64,000 nucleotides of DNA from Algoriphagus terrigena DSM 22685 (GTDB taxonomy: Bacteria; Bacteroidota; Bacteroidia; Cytophagales; Cyclobacteriaceae), in the NCBI RefSeq assembly GCF_000429445.1, contig NZ_AUBW01000021.1:62001-126000 (forward strand), read 5' to 3'. Shown piece after piece: positions 26,701 to 37,604 of this stretch. The position numbers and the translations under genes were made by a program. A model generated the notes under the pieces. It did not search any database and was not told the DNA's origin. It saw only the letters and a program-made list of their open reading frames with translations. The number at the start of each line of letters is the position of its first letter. Positions within the stretch are counted from its first letter, which is position 1.

Positions 26701-27096
26701 ACACTAAAAAAGTCGTGTTCAGAGGAGATATTTATCCATGCTGACCGGAATATGATCCTGACGGTATTGAGAAATCTGATATCTAACGCTATCAAGTTTT
26801 CCGATGAAAACTCCAGGATAGAGATCTCGGTGAGCGAAAAGTCAGGAGATGTAATTACCTCGGTACGAGATTATGGCACCGGCATGAGAGAAGCTGTGCT
26901 CAGCAAGCTTTTTTCAGAGTCGAACACTCAGGCGCCTGGCACCATGGGCGAGGTGGGAACTGGCTTGGGACTGGTCCTATGTCAGGAAATTGTACAAAAA
27001 CACGAAGGAAAAATCTGGGCTCAAAGCACCCTTGGAAAAGGAAGCACTTTCAACTTTTCACTGAGCAAGTATGAGTCAGCTGAGGTCGCGGTGTAG
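23773..27096 (+). CDS. Sensor histidine kinase with periplasmic Reg_prop propeller
   Basis: A 1107-residue protein. The signal segment is at about 13-35 (LYILVFALAAVLTLPGSVVLG). A long series of propeller repeats (about 45-690) of the LGFIWVGTYSGLHKYD / NLWIGTHAGVNVI / FLWIGSIRGISKFD type follows, then a Y_Y_Y domain (about 750-812, NQYAYFLEGFDEDWNYVG) and one membrane helix at 817-841. The HisKA domain has phospho-acceptor His887 in IIGHDLRNPFFSIIGYMELL. The HATPase_c domain has the N box VLRNLISNAIKFS, G1 VRDYGTGM and G2 GEVGTGLGLVLCQEI. The family senses extracellular ligands, often glycans. It ends after the ATPase domain: it has neither a receiver nor an AraC output, unlike hybrid two-component systems, and no response regulator is adjacent. 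Confidence 0.93.
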   Translation: MKVFSNLPFSKIKKLYILVFALAAVLTLPGSVVLGQRIEKKPDLKFQRIFEGLLNNRVSGVYQDKLGFIWVGTYSGLHKYDGLKFRPYTNSADSSSINNNYIGAFYEDSHDQLWIGTGNGVALYNRDTDDFTRFRLPTDFKQPVGESNLVNTILEDSRGTLWVSSVGSGLFYLDRDRQEFLSYGLDANIVINGMAYGDGDILWLATFQHGLVKLNTATSKTEYFQHDPTDSQSISSNHVKTVAVDRDGNLWAGTRSNGLNRMTTQQGKVSFVRYAHDPADEHSLYNNAIYKLYVDPTGNLWTCNENGGLHLYDKEMDAFYRYLHDPKNPTSLTLNSVWNIFQDNQSRYWVGTAQSGIDLADPYASKFSHYFNNPTNPESLNNDIVRDFLEAKNGNIWVATDGGGLNYFNREKGTFKSYRNNPGDPRSLRSDAVISLNEDSEGKLWVGTWNGGLNILADEHKGTFISFQEWIKDDTYPIRNVFDVHFDEDYVWIAAFDEGLYRYDKRRNELRLFKSDKNESDGISSNLTLRIFEDSRKNLWIGTHAGVNVIRAEDKVEGKFKVYQLSESNPNSIPSNSIRQIFEDRNQNIWIATDKGLSRYMPEEDNFITYDQEDGLPVNEITSIVEDDLGFLWIGSIRGISKFDPVGQTFKNFGKADGLQGNEFSRYSVLKTRKGELLFGGLNGFNLFDPAHLTSNLHAPQVYLTDLKLFNKSVDFKSPGTPLQKHISATDTLRLSHRENVFSFDFIGLNYSNPEQNQYAYFLEGFDEDWNYVGTQRNATYTNLNPGTYVFRVKASNSDGVWNETGTSLVLVISPPFWKTAWFITLVSFVVVSLLIIVYKLQVRAMNQRNKQLENKVKERTTMLQHANADLKKHIDDKDKLLCIIGHDLRNPFFSIIGYMELLEDEFKNTDNSEHLENIQYLLNVSRNTHNLLENLLQWAIKETTIFEVKPQMIQMSQIVKAAVDMVSSQADYKKITLKKSCSEEIFIHADRNMILTVLRNLISNAIKFSDENSRIEISVSEKSGDVITSVRDYGTGMREAVLSKLFSESNTQAPGTMGEVGTGLGLVLCQEIVQKHEGKIWAQSTLGKGSTFNFSLSKYESAEVAV

Positions 27097-27180
27097 TTTT
27101 TAGCTTCTCTTTTTTTGTCTCGGAGGGGAAATTCCCGATGAAAAACCGCATTTTTAGGTTCCACGAAATGCCCATCTGAC

Positions 27181-28062
27181 ATGTCCAACATCAACCTCAT
27201 CATCGAAGAGCGCGCCGCAGATATCGGCAAGTTTCTCGTCGGAAGACTTTTACCTTTTCGCCAGAAGCGCATGATTGGCCCATTTATCTACATCGATCAC
27301 ATGGGACCTGTCAAGCTCAACGAGCGCGAACAAATGGACATCCGGCCTCATCCACACATTGGGCTTTCGACGCTTACATTTCTCTTTGAGGGAAGCATCA
27401 TGCACCGCGACACGCTGGGAAACGAAGTGGAGATCAAGCCTGGCGCGGTCAACTGGATGACCGCCGGCAAGGGCATCGTCCACTCAGAGCGGACGCCAGA
27501 TTATCTACGACACGAAGACAAATTGATGCATGGGCTACAGATTTGGGTGGCGCTGCCGAAGGATCTGGAGCAGATGGATCCGGAGTTTTTTCATGTCGAG
27601 GCTGACAAGCTCCCAACATGGAGTGAGAACGGAGTCGACTTCAAATTGGTGGCTGGAGAGGCATTTGGACGCCGCTCTGCCGTGCCGGTTTACAGTAACC
27701 TGTACATGCTGGAGATCAAAAGTGAGGAAAAGCAAGTCCTGAACATCGGCGAACATCTCTTTGGAGAAAGCGGCCTCTACATCCTCGAGGGAGGAATCGA
27801 AAGTGAAGGAAACACCTTTGGCCCAAAGCAAATTCTGGTTGCCAAAGACAGTAAGCTTTGTGAGTTTACCATCGAAGCCAACAGCACTGTTTATATCTTT
27901 GGAGGCGATGCATTTCCAGAGGAGCGGATTATCGACTGGAACTTCGTCTCCTCCAGCAAGGAACTGATCGACGAAGCCAAAGAAAAATGGGATGCCCAGC
28001 TATTTGACAAAATCCCCGGAGACGAGGTGGAGTTTGTCCCCTACCCCACACTCAAAAAATAG
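27181..28062 (+). CDS. Pirin family protein
   Basis: A 293-residue bicupin. The N-terminal cupin holds the metal ligands in RPHPHIGLSTLTFLFEG (two His), and AGKGIVHSER supplies His and Glu. GNEVEIKPGAVNWMTAGKG is the family signature. The C-terminal cupin (GLYILEGGIESEGNTFG) is degenerate, as usual. Pirins are iron-binding cupins, and some have quercetinase activity; the substrate of this one is unknown. It lies 84 bp after the kinase gene and convergent to katG, with a shared terminator. Confidence 0.93.
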   Translation: MSNINLIIEERAADIGKFLVGRLLPFRQKRMIGPFIYIDHMGPVKLNEREQMDIRPHPHIGLSTLTFLFEGSIMHRDTLGNEVEIKPGAVNWMTAGKGIVHSERTPDYLRHEDKLMHGLQIWVALPKDLEQMDPEFFHVEADKLPTWSENGVDFKLVAGEAFGRRSAVPVYSNLYMLEIKSEEKQVLNIGEHLFGESGLYILEGGIESEGNTFGPKQILVAKDSKLCEFTIEANSTVYIFGGDAFPEERIIDWNFVSSSKELIDEAKEKWDAQLFDKIPGDEVEFVPYPTLKK

Positions 28063-28252
28063 GATCGCGGCAAGTCACATCAACTATCCTCCAGTTCCCC
28101 AAGAAAAGCTTCAGCTTTTACTCTCCTAGCTCTCAAAAAGGGATTGTAAGGGGAAGATCTTTCAAAGTTCTAACTAAGTCCAACCAACCTATTTTGAAAA
28201 TTCTCTTTGAAACTCTGTGGTGAAAAACTTTTAAGCTTTCCGGCTAAAAATT

Positions 28253-28283
28253 AAAAGGCGGCCCTTTTCAGAGCCGCCTTTTT
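28253..28283. terminator. Bidirectional terminator between pirin and katG
   Basis: aaaaggcggc at 28253-28262 pairs with gccgcctttt at 28273-28282 around a 10-nt loop. The A/T tracts on each side suit termination of both convergent genes. Confidence 0.85.
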
Positions 28284-28303
28284 AGTATATAAAACTCTCG
28301 CAA

Positions 28304-31095
<2,792 letters not shown>

Positions 31096-32406
31096 CTATT
31101 TCTTTTGCGCAGCCATCCATTCCATGATACTGACAGGTCTTCCGTCTAGCAAGACCGGCGAACCATCAAAGTCTGTCCGGGCCACATTGGCATGGGAATA
31201 TATCCACGACCAATGGCCGGGGTAGCGATAGTCTTTCCCACCGTAAAATCCGGTGATGTCCGTGACGTGATCGTAATAGCTGAAAATCACATCTTTTGCT
31301 CCTGCCTTTTTTAGTCTTTCATATAGCGGCACCACCGTTTCCTCTGATTTGGTGGTATTGTCATCTTTGGAATGGACAAACCACATTGGCACATTCTTGA
31401 TCTTTTGAATCTGAGCATCGCTGACAAACTCATTGCTATAAGCCAAGGCACTGATATAGCCTGCGGCAAAATAATCCGGATGCTCCAAGATCAGCTTCAA
31501 AGACATATACCCGCCGTTTGAACACCCTCCCACGTAAATGCGTGACGCATCGATCTTGGGATTGGACGCCACGTAATCTTTGATCAATGCCATCAATCCT
31601 TCATTGTAAATGTCATTGGTCTGCCCTCTGGTCATGCCATCAGGCCCTTGCATCCAGAAAGTAGGTGCTTGCGGTACAAGCACGAATGCTCCTTCGCCAA
31701 ACAGCATCTGGATTTCGTCTGAGGCATAGTTGGCAGCTCTGTTTCCCAGTAGAGGAATTGTCGGATCAGTTCCGCCCTCGCCGCCGCCATGAAGCCAAAT
31801 GATCAACGGAGCTTTTTCCTGTAAGCCATCCGGAGAATAGGAAGCGTAAGCCATGGTCAAATTGTCGTTGTATTTGTATTTCCCGGTCAGGTCAAACTTA
31901 TCGACCAAGGGCATGATTCGGCCGGATTCGGTGTCCCAAACTTTGCCGGTTTTGGTATTGGTGACTTGAAGCTTATAGTCGATCCAGACATTTCCCAAAC
32001 GTGGAAAATACTGAATCGGAGAGCCAATTGCCTGATTCGGGCTTACAGCAAGGACAAGCGTAACATGATCGCCACTTTCTACCCGAGCTCCATTTGCATC
32101 CGAAACATAGGAGTACACGACAGATCGGGCACCCGAGGCATTTGCAGCGGGAATTTCACCTTTGTCTGATTTGCGGGTGGCTGTGATTGAAAAATCCGAA
32201 GCATCGGCAGAAGTTACAGTTTCGCCTAAACTCAGAACTACCTTGTTCACCGCAGGCCCCCAGTCAAATCCCTCCACCACCAGTTTGTATTCACCGGCGA
32301 ACGGAGCCACGCTTTCCGTTTCAGTACCTACTGTCAGAGCTTTGGCATCCAGGAAAAAAGTCCAGGCCAATAGAGGCAGGATCAATAAAAGTTTTAGTTT
32401 TTTCAT
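31096..32406 (-). CDS. Secreted alpha/beta-hydrolase (esterase/depolymerase type)
   Basis: A 436-residue protein starting MKKLKLLLILPLLAWTFFLDAKA, a signal peptide; the open frame extends 16 codons upstream without support. Residues about 30-170 look like the Ig-like domain found in front of such esterases. The hydrolase domain has the oxyanion block LIIWLHGGGEGG, the nucleophile elbow YVGGCSNGGYMS (Ser in GCSNG), the acid in WFVHSKDDNTT and a histidine in RYPGHWSWIY. Relatives include PHB-depolymerase-like and feruloyl/acetyl-xylan-type esterases. The substrate is unknown. It acts in the periplasm or outside. Monocistronic. Confidence 0.85.
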   Translation of the reverse strand: MKKLKLLLILPLLAWTFFLDAKALTVGTETESVAPFAGEYKLVVEGFDWGPAVNKVVLSLGETVTSADASDFSITATRKSDKGEIPAANASGARSVVYSYVSDANGARVESGDHVTLVLAVSPNQAIGSPIQYFPRLGNVWIDYKLQVTNTKTGKVWDTESGRIMPLVDKFDLTGKYKYNDNLTMAYASYSPDGLQEKAPLIIWLHGGGEGGTDPTIPLLGNRAANYASDEIQMLFGEGAFVLVPQAPTFWMQGPDGMTRGQTNDIYNEGLMALIKDYVASNPKIDASRIYVGGCSNGGYMSLKLILEHPDYFAAGYISALAYSNEFVSDAQIQKIKNVPMWFVHSKDDNTTKSEETVVPLYERLKKAGAKDVIFSYYDHVTDITGFYGGKDYRYPGHWSWIYSHANVARTDFDGSPVLLDGRPVSIMEWMAAQKK

Positions 32407-32810
32407 AGGTCTAAATTTTGGGTTGAGAGTCAATGATAAAAGGTAGCCAATCAAGGCAATTTTTGCATTTTTTTTATTTGAATGGCCGTGATTTAATCTT
32501 TATCTCTTCGGGGATAAAAAGTTAAGAATCCGGCTCAGATACAGAGAAAATTTTACCCGATCTGCCTATTTCTCTCAAACCGGACTATGCCGAAAAATCC
32601 GATCGAAACGACCGGTTCGAATAGCCCATTTTCCTGAGAAAGCCGTTTCACTTTCACCCTGAAGTCAGCAAACAGTTCTCAATATTTAAAAATCGGGCAG
32701 CTTTTACACGCTGTTCGGATTAAAATTCCAGCAACTTTTGGCTAACTTGACCTAAATCAAGACAAGTCAGTAAACCCAAGATTTCAGAAACATCAAGCTT
32801 CTAAATCAAC
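32407..32810. other. Divergent intergenic region, 404 bp
   Basis: It separates the esterase (minus) from the EutBC fusion (plus). A compact hairpin with a TTCG loop lies at 32499-32518 (tttatctc/gggataaa). A taacttga about 65 bp before the EutBC ATG is an imperfect TAnnTTTG match. No gene is visible. Confidence 0.45.
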
Positions 32811-35156
32811 ATGCTTCAAACAATCAGTCGAAAAGAATTTTTGGCACAAATGGGACTCTTGGGCACGTCCGCTCTACTTTTCAACGCCTGCGATTTCAAT
32901 TCGCTTCGGCAGAAGGGCATCGAAGGTGCCGCCCCTATCATCGACACTCCTCTGGATACAGAGGACGTTTTTGCCTACATCCGAAGGACCGCAGGAGAAT
33001 ACGACCAAACGCTTTATCGCCAGATCATCGGTGCTGCCAACGAGTTTAAGGAAGGTGACCTGACCCTTGGGATCGCCGCGGAGTCCGAGACTTCCCGCCA
33101 AAACGCCCGAAGTCTTTTGGCAAATACCACCATCGGAGACCTCAAGACAAACAGCCTTTTTACCGACGAGCTCTACGAGTTGATCGCAAAAAATACAGCA
33201 ACAAACAGCAAGCTTGACAGCTGGACTCTCGGTGAATTGAAGGTATTTCTACTTACCAAAACCGAAGCTGAGATCAAAGCCATCATGCCCGCTCTGTCCA
33301 GCGACGTGATCGCCTGTGTCGTCAAGTTGATGGACAACGACGAACTGATCCAAGTGGGACAGAAAGTGTTCAATCCCATCCCCGGCACGCAGATCGGCAG
33401 CAAAGGCTACATGAGCGCCAGAGTGCAGCCCAACTCCCCCACAGATAATCCTACCGACATCGTCTGGCAGGTTTTTGACGCGTGGAGCTATGCAGTAGGT
33501 GATCTGGTCTTGGGAACAAATCCAGTCTCCAGCGATCCTCGATCGGTCGCAGAAATCGAGAAAGCACTCTTTGAGGTGCTCACCACTTTTGGCTTGGAAA
33601 AGACCATCTCCAACTGCGTGCTCTCCCACATCGATGTCCAGGCCGAGGCGGAAAAAATCTATCCCGGAACCTCTGGAATCTGGTTTCAGAGCATCGCCGG
33701 TACAGTCAATGCCAATCAAACCTTTGACGTGTCGATCGACAAGATGCTGGCGCACATGGAGAGCCGAACCGGGCAATTTGGGCTCTATGCCGAAACCGGC
33801 CAAGGCGCAGACTTCACCAACGGACATGGCGAAGGCTTCGACATGGTGGTGCATGAAGCAAGAAAGTACGGCTTCGTACGGGCCTTGCAGGCGAAGCTTT
33901 CCGAAGGAAAAAGTCCCGAAGAGACGCCTTGGGTGCATGTAAATGATGTAGCTGGATTCATCGGGCCGGAAGTCTTCAAAAGCAAAGAACAACTCGTCAG
34001 ATGCTGTCTGGAAGACACAGTGATGGGCAAACTGCACGGATTGACCATCGGTCTGGATGTGTGCTCGACGCTCCACATGGATGTCTCCCTGGATGATCTG
34101 GACTGGTGCATTGCCCAGATCATGCCGGCGAATCCCGCTTATCTGATGGCTTTGCCTACCAAAAACGACCCGATGCTGAGCTATCTGACGACCGGTTTTT
34201 ACAACCACGTCAAGATCCGCGAACAGTTTGGCTACAAGATCAACGACGCGATGTGGGACTTTTTCAAAAAGATCGAAGTCATCGGCGCCGACAACCGTCC
34301 CACCGAGCATTTTGGCGATCCGACTTGGGTATATTACCAATACCAACTCGCCAAAAAAGATCTGAGAACCAAGGAGGAGATTTTGGCCGAAGGAAGAAAA
34401 ACCATCGCCGAAATTGAGGAACGGGGCGTCCCGATCGCGCAGGGTTTTGGAGAAAACGTCTGGGATCTGAATCCCGAACTCGACAAAAAGATCCATGAAC
34501 TCTACGAGGACGCCAAGGTCAGCCTTTGGGCTGAGATGCCGAGTTCATTCGTCCAAGCTATTCCTGCTGCCATTCCGCTGATCACCCAAAGCAAGGACCG
34601 CAAGGACTACGTCTATCATCCGGAAACCGGCGAAAAACTCAGCAAACAGACTTCTGATCAGTTGACCGCGATGCGGACCGGATGGGGAAGTGAAGCTCCA
34701 GACCTTCAAATCGTCATCTCTGACGGTCTCAATGCTTTGGCTTTGACAGACGATAATCATCTCTTTCCTTTTCTGGAAAATCTGACCGCTCAGCTCAAGT
34801 CCAGGGGCTATCACATCAGCCCGCAAAACGCGGTGTTTACCCACGGTCGGGTGAGAGCGGGATATGCCACTGGGGAAGCGCTTTTTGGAAATCTTCCGAA
34901 TTCCGAACAGAAAAAAGGCATCATCCACATCATTGGCGAGCGGCCCGGCTCAGGCCATCACGCCTTTTCTGCCTACATCACCGCGGCTCCGGTTGGGCTG
35001 TGGAGCACCCAGGGGAAGGTCGACCACGACATCACGCGTGTGGTGTCTGGAATCTCTGACACCTCGCTCCGACCGACACTTGCCGCGGAGGAAGTCGCAG
35101 AGATCTTTGACGGCTTATTCCAGAAAAAGGGGCTCGAAGCATCATCCGTCGCGTAG
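32811..35156 (+). CDS. eutBC: Single-chain ethanolamine ammonia-lyase (EutB-EutC fusion) with export signal
   Basis: A 781-residue protein. Residues 1-27 look like a Tat-type lipoprotein signal: SRKEFL, a hydrophobic stretch, then LLFNAC with Cys27. Residues about 55-505 are EutB: YRQIIGAANEFKEGD, GYMSARVQPN, LVLGTNPVSSD, LYAETGQGAD (Glu328 aligns with the catalytic Glu287 of E. coli EutB), DVAGFIGPEVF and NDPMLSYLTTGFYNH. Residues about 530-775 are EutC: PDLQIVISDGLNALALTDDN, HGRVRAGYATGEALFG and IHIIGERPGSGHHAFSAYI. The family uses adenosylcobalamin to turn ethanolamine into acetaldehyde and ammonia. No other eut gene or microcompartment shell gene is nearby. Fusion and a periplasmic location are both unusual against the E. 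coli enzyme. Confidence 0.9.
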   Translation: MLQTISRKEFLAQMGLLGTSALLFNACDFNSLRQKGIEGAAPIIDTPLDTEDVFAYIRRTAGEYDQTLYRQIIGAANEFKEGDLTLGIAAESETSRQNARSLLANTTIGDLKTNSLFTDELYELIAKNTATNSKLDSWTLGELKVFLLTKTEAEIKAIMPALSSDVIACVVKLMDNDELIQVGQKVFNPIPGTQIGSKGYMSARVQPNSPTDNPTDIVWQVFDAWSYAVGDLVLGTNPVSSDPRSVAEIEKALFEVLTTFGLEKTISNCVLSHIDVQAEAEKIYPGTSGIWFQSIAGTVNANQTFDVSIDKMLAHMESRTGQFGLYAETGQGADFTNGHGEGFDMVVHEARKYGFVRALQAKLSEGKSPEETPWVHVNDVAGFIGPEVFKSKEQLVRCCLEDTVMGKLHGLTIGLDVCSTLHMDVSLDDLDWCIAQIMPANPAYLMALPTKNDPMLSYLTTGFYNHVKIREQFGYKINDAMWDFFKKIEVIGADNRPTEHFGDPTWVYYQYQLAKKDLRTKEEILAEGRKTIAEIEERGVPIAQGFGENVWDLNPELDKKIHELYEDAKVSLWAEMPSSFVQAIPAAIPLITQSKDRKDYVYHPETGEKLSKQTSDQLTAMRTGWGSEAPDLQIVISDGLNALALTDDNHLFPFLENLTAQLKSRGYHISPQNAVFTHGRVRAGYATGEALFGNLPNSEQKKGIIHIIGERPGSGHHAFSAYITAAPVGLWSTQGKVDHDITRVVSGISDTSLRPTLAAEEVAEIFDGLFQKKGLEASSVA

Positions 35157-35263
35157 CAAGGTTTTGCTTGCAAATCTCGGCATCCCTTGGAAAAACCTTC
35201 GGATCCTACCGCTAAAAATCCATGATCTGCGCCCTTTTCTGTGAGAATCTGTGGGGGTTAGCC

Positions 35264-36319
35264 CTAAAACTCCAAGCTAAAGTTGCCTCCACGACGGAAT
35301 TTACCGAGGTCAAAAGCAGGCATGGCTCTGCCTGCAAAATGGGTCTTCTTGGCAAATCGAAACAACGTCTGAATGCTTTCGGCCAGCACACCGCTGCCTT
35401 TCATTCTTCGTCCAAACTCGTTGTCATTGACCTTGCCGCCATGCAGCTCTGCGATCTGGTTCATCACTTTCTGACTGCGGTCCGGGAAATTTTTCTCCAA
35501 CCAGTCCCTGAAAATCTCCTCCAACTTACCGTTGAGCCGGACCACCGTCATGCCTGCACTGAGCGCTCCGTGGTCGGCAGCGGCTTTGAGAATCGCCGGA
35601 GTTTCCTGATTGTTCAGCCCTGGAATGATCGGCGCATTCATCACTGCTACCGGCACTCCCGCTTTGGCCAAGGCCTCGATGGTCTTCAGGCGCTTTTCCG
35701 CACTTGCAGTCCGAGGCTCCATCTTTCTTCTCAGGCTTTCATCCAGCGTGGTGATGGATATATACACCTGCACCAAGCTATCCTTAGCCAGATCCTGAAG
35801 CAAATCCAGATCGCGGAGGATCAGGCTGTTTTTGGTAATCATACCCACAGGATGCCGATACCGGGCAAAAACCTTCAGCAATTCCCGCGTGATTCCCATC
35901 TCCTTTTCCAAGGGCTGATAGCAGTCGGTATTGCCGGAGACCGAGATCGGAGCAACCTTCCAGCTGGGGTGAAGAAGCTGCTTTTCGAGTAGTTTCGGAG
36001 CGTCGGGCTTGACCATGAGCTTGGTTTCGAAGTCCAACCCCGCCGTATAGCCATAGTATTCGTGGGAGTTTCGAGCGTAGCAATAGATGCATCCATGCTC
36101 GCAACCCTGATAGGGATTCAGCGAAAAGCTCAGCCCCAAATCCGGGCTTTTGACCGGATTGACGATCGTCTTGGAGCGTTCGATCCGAATTTCAGTCTTT
36201 GGAGGAAGCAGCAGTTCCTCGTCCAAACCCTCAATATGATCCGTCACCACGCGGTTTTGCAAAAACCGGTTTCCCGACTGAATCTGTGCTCCTCTCCCTT
36301 TGAAATATTCCGCTTCCAT
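35264..36319 (-). CDS. Radical SAM protein, PA0069/Rv2578c (SPL-like) family
   Basis: A 351-residue protein with the [4Fe-4S] motif in GCEHGCIYCYARNSHEY (Cys-x3-Cys-x2-Cys). Preceding blocks are KTIVNPVKSPDLGLSFSLNP and a YQG lead-in; later ones are SGNTDCYQPLEKEMGITR, MITKNSLILRDLDLL and VMNAPIIPGLNN. The family is related to spore photoproduct lyase, but its function is not established. I start at ATG 36317-36319; an upstream TTG three codons earlier is possible. It is monocistronic and convergent with the EutBC gene. Confidence 0.88.
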   Translation of the reverse strand: MEAEYFKGRGAQIQSGNRFLQNRVVTDHIEGLDEELLLPPKTEIRIERSKTIVNPVKSPDLGLSFSLNPYQGCEHGCIYCYARNSHEYYGYTAGLDFETKLMVKPDAPKLLEKQLLHPSWKVAPISVSGNTDCYQPLEKEMGITRELLKVFARYRHPVGMITKNSLILRDLDLLQDLAKDSLVQVYISITTLDESLRRKMEPRTASAEKRLKTIEALAKAGVPVAVMNAPIIPGLNNQETPAILKAAADHGALSAGMTVVRLNGKLEEIFRDWLEKNFPDRSQKVMNQIAELHGGKVNDNEFGRRMKGSGVLAESIQTLFRFAKKTHFAGRAMPAFDLGKFRRGGNFSLEF

Positions 36320-36530
36320 GTCACTCAAAATGTCAAACCTGTTGCCCTTAGTATAGGGAGTTGATCTGAGAATCGGAAGGGACTGACTGAGAATGTCGGA
36401 AAGTGATTAGCAAGGATGGTTAGAAGCAAGTATGTTAAGATACCCTGTTGATCTGTGGATAAAGTTTCGGGAAGCCTGCCTTTTCCCAAATCCCAACGTC
36501 CTCTTCGAAAACCTCTCTAGCGGACAATTT

Positions 36531-37604
36531 TCAAAAAGGAAAGATCAGCAAAGCATGCTGGCTGACCGTGTTGAAATCCCGCCAGACACGGTTGAGTTCA
36601 GTGTGGGTTTTGGCAGCTTCCAGACCGGCAAAAGGATACAGCTTCCCATTGGCCTCCCGGCAATTTTGGGTTAACTTCCTGCTTATCCGGCTGACCATTT
36701 TTAGCAGAGAATTGGCGATTTTCCCTTTTGCATCCAGCTCGTCGCACGACTCCTGAACCAAGTTGTAAAACGCCTTTTTGAGCTTCTCCAGCTTCTTTCG
36801 CTGTTTTTTAATAAGCTTTTGAAAATGCTTCTGATGCCTTTTGTCGTACTTCCGGTATTCGTGTCTCCTCCAAAAAGCCTGCTCAATCAGGTTGATCAGG
36901 TGGTAGCTGATCCCCAGAAGATTCACCGCGAGCGTCGCCTCAGCAAACTGCAAAAAGGGGTAGCGAAAAACGGGATTACCCAGTGTGACTTTCTCCGGAT
37001 GGATCTCAAAAACCCGATTACGCGGCACCGGGCAGTTTTCCACCTTGAAAGCATGACTTCCCGTCGCAATCATCCCCATGTAGTTCCAGCCATCCAGGAC
37101 TTGGACTTCGTCTTTCTTGAGTATAAAAGCTTTGACGACAGGATTTCCTTTTTTGTCCAGAAGAGGCTTGCCGCCCTCCAGCATCTCACAGTTTGCTGTG
37201 AAATGGCTGGCATGCAAAGCGCCCGAGGCATAGGTCCAGCTTCCCGAGATCAGGTAATTTTCGCCAACGAGATCCGCCTTTCCACCCACAAATCCACTTC
37301 CGGCCAAACAGACTTTTGGATTGGCAAACACTTCCTTGGCAAGCTCCCTTTCCATAAAACCCACAAACCAGCCAGCGCCCGCGCAAAGCGTCACGGTCCA
37401 ACCCAAACTTCCGTCGAGTTGGGCCAATTTTTCCTCGATACGAAGTGCAACCACCAAGTTCAAGCCCAAGCCGTCCAATTCTTGGGGGACAAAAAGTTTA
37501 AACCACTTTTCCTGATAGATCATCTCCAGCCATTCCTGGGAAAGCTGTCCCAGTTTTTCAGACGCTGCCGCGTGCTCGGAATTAAACAGTTTGGAGTGCT
37601 TCAT
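36531..37604 (-). CDS. Acyl-CoA-dehydrogenase-like flavoprotein
   Basis: A 357-residue protein. The N-terminal helical domain (LFVPQELDGLGLNLVVALRI, IEEKLAQLDGSLGWTVTLC) and the middle beta domain (SGSWTYASGALHASHFTANC, DGWNYMGMIATGSHAFKVEN) follow the acyl-CoA dehydrogenase/flavin monooxygenase (HpaB/DszC-like) superfamily. The C-terminal helical domain contains a very basic helix (about 260-290, RRHEYRKYDKRHQKHFQKL, then IKKQRKKLEKLKK) that I do not know from standard members. No catalytic glutamate can be assigned by eye. It overlaps the end of pnuT by 23 bp and so is probably under the same TPP riboswitch. That hints at, but does not prove, a link to thiamine. Confidence 0.75.
   Translation of the reverse strand: MKHSKLFNSEHAAASEKLGQLSQEWLEMIYQEKWFKLFVPQELDGLGLNLVVALRIEEKLAQLDGSLGWTVTLCAGAGWFVGFMERELAKEVFANPKVCLAGSGFVGGKADLVGENYLISGSWTYASGALHASHFTANCEMLEGGKPLLDKKGNPVVKAFILKKDEVQVLDGWNYMGMIATGSHAFKVENCPVPRNRVFEIHPEKVTLGNPVFRYPFLQFAEATLAVNLLGISYHLINLIEQAFWRRHEYRKYDKRHQKHFQKLIKKQRKKLEKLKKAFYNLVQESCDELDAKGKIANSLLKMVSRISRKLTQNCREANGKLYPFAGLEAAKTHTELNRVWRDFNTVSQHALLIFPF

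Noticed and set aside
33249-34496. 415-codon open frame antisense to the EutBC gene
   Set aside because: It is the complement of well-supported EutB codons, shows no family motif of its own, and its length follows from the codon bias of the sense gene.
35222-35992. 256-codon plus-strand frame over the radical SAM gene
   Set aside because: Antisense to a gene with a clear CxxxCxxC cluster; no independent motif.
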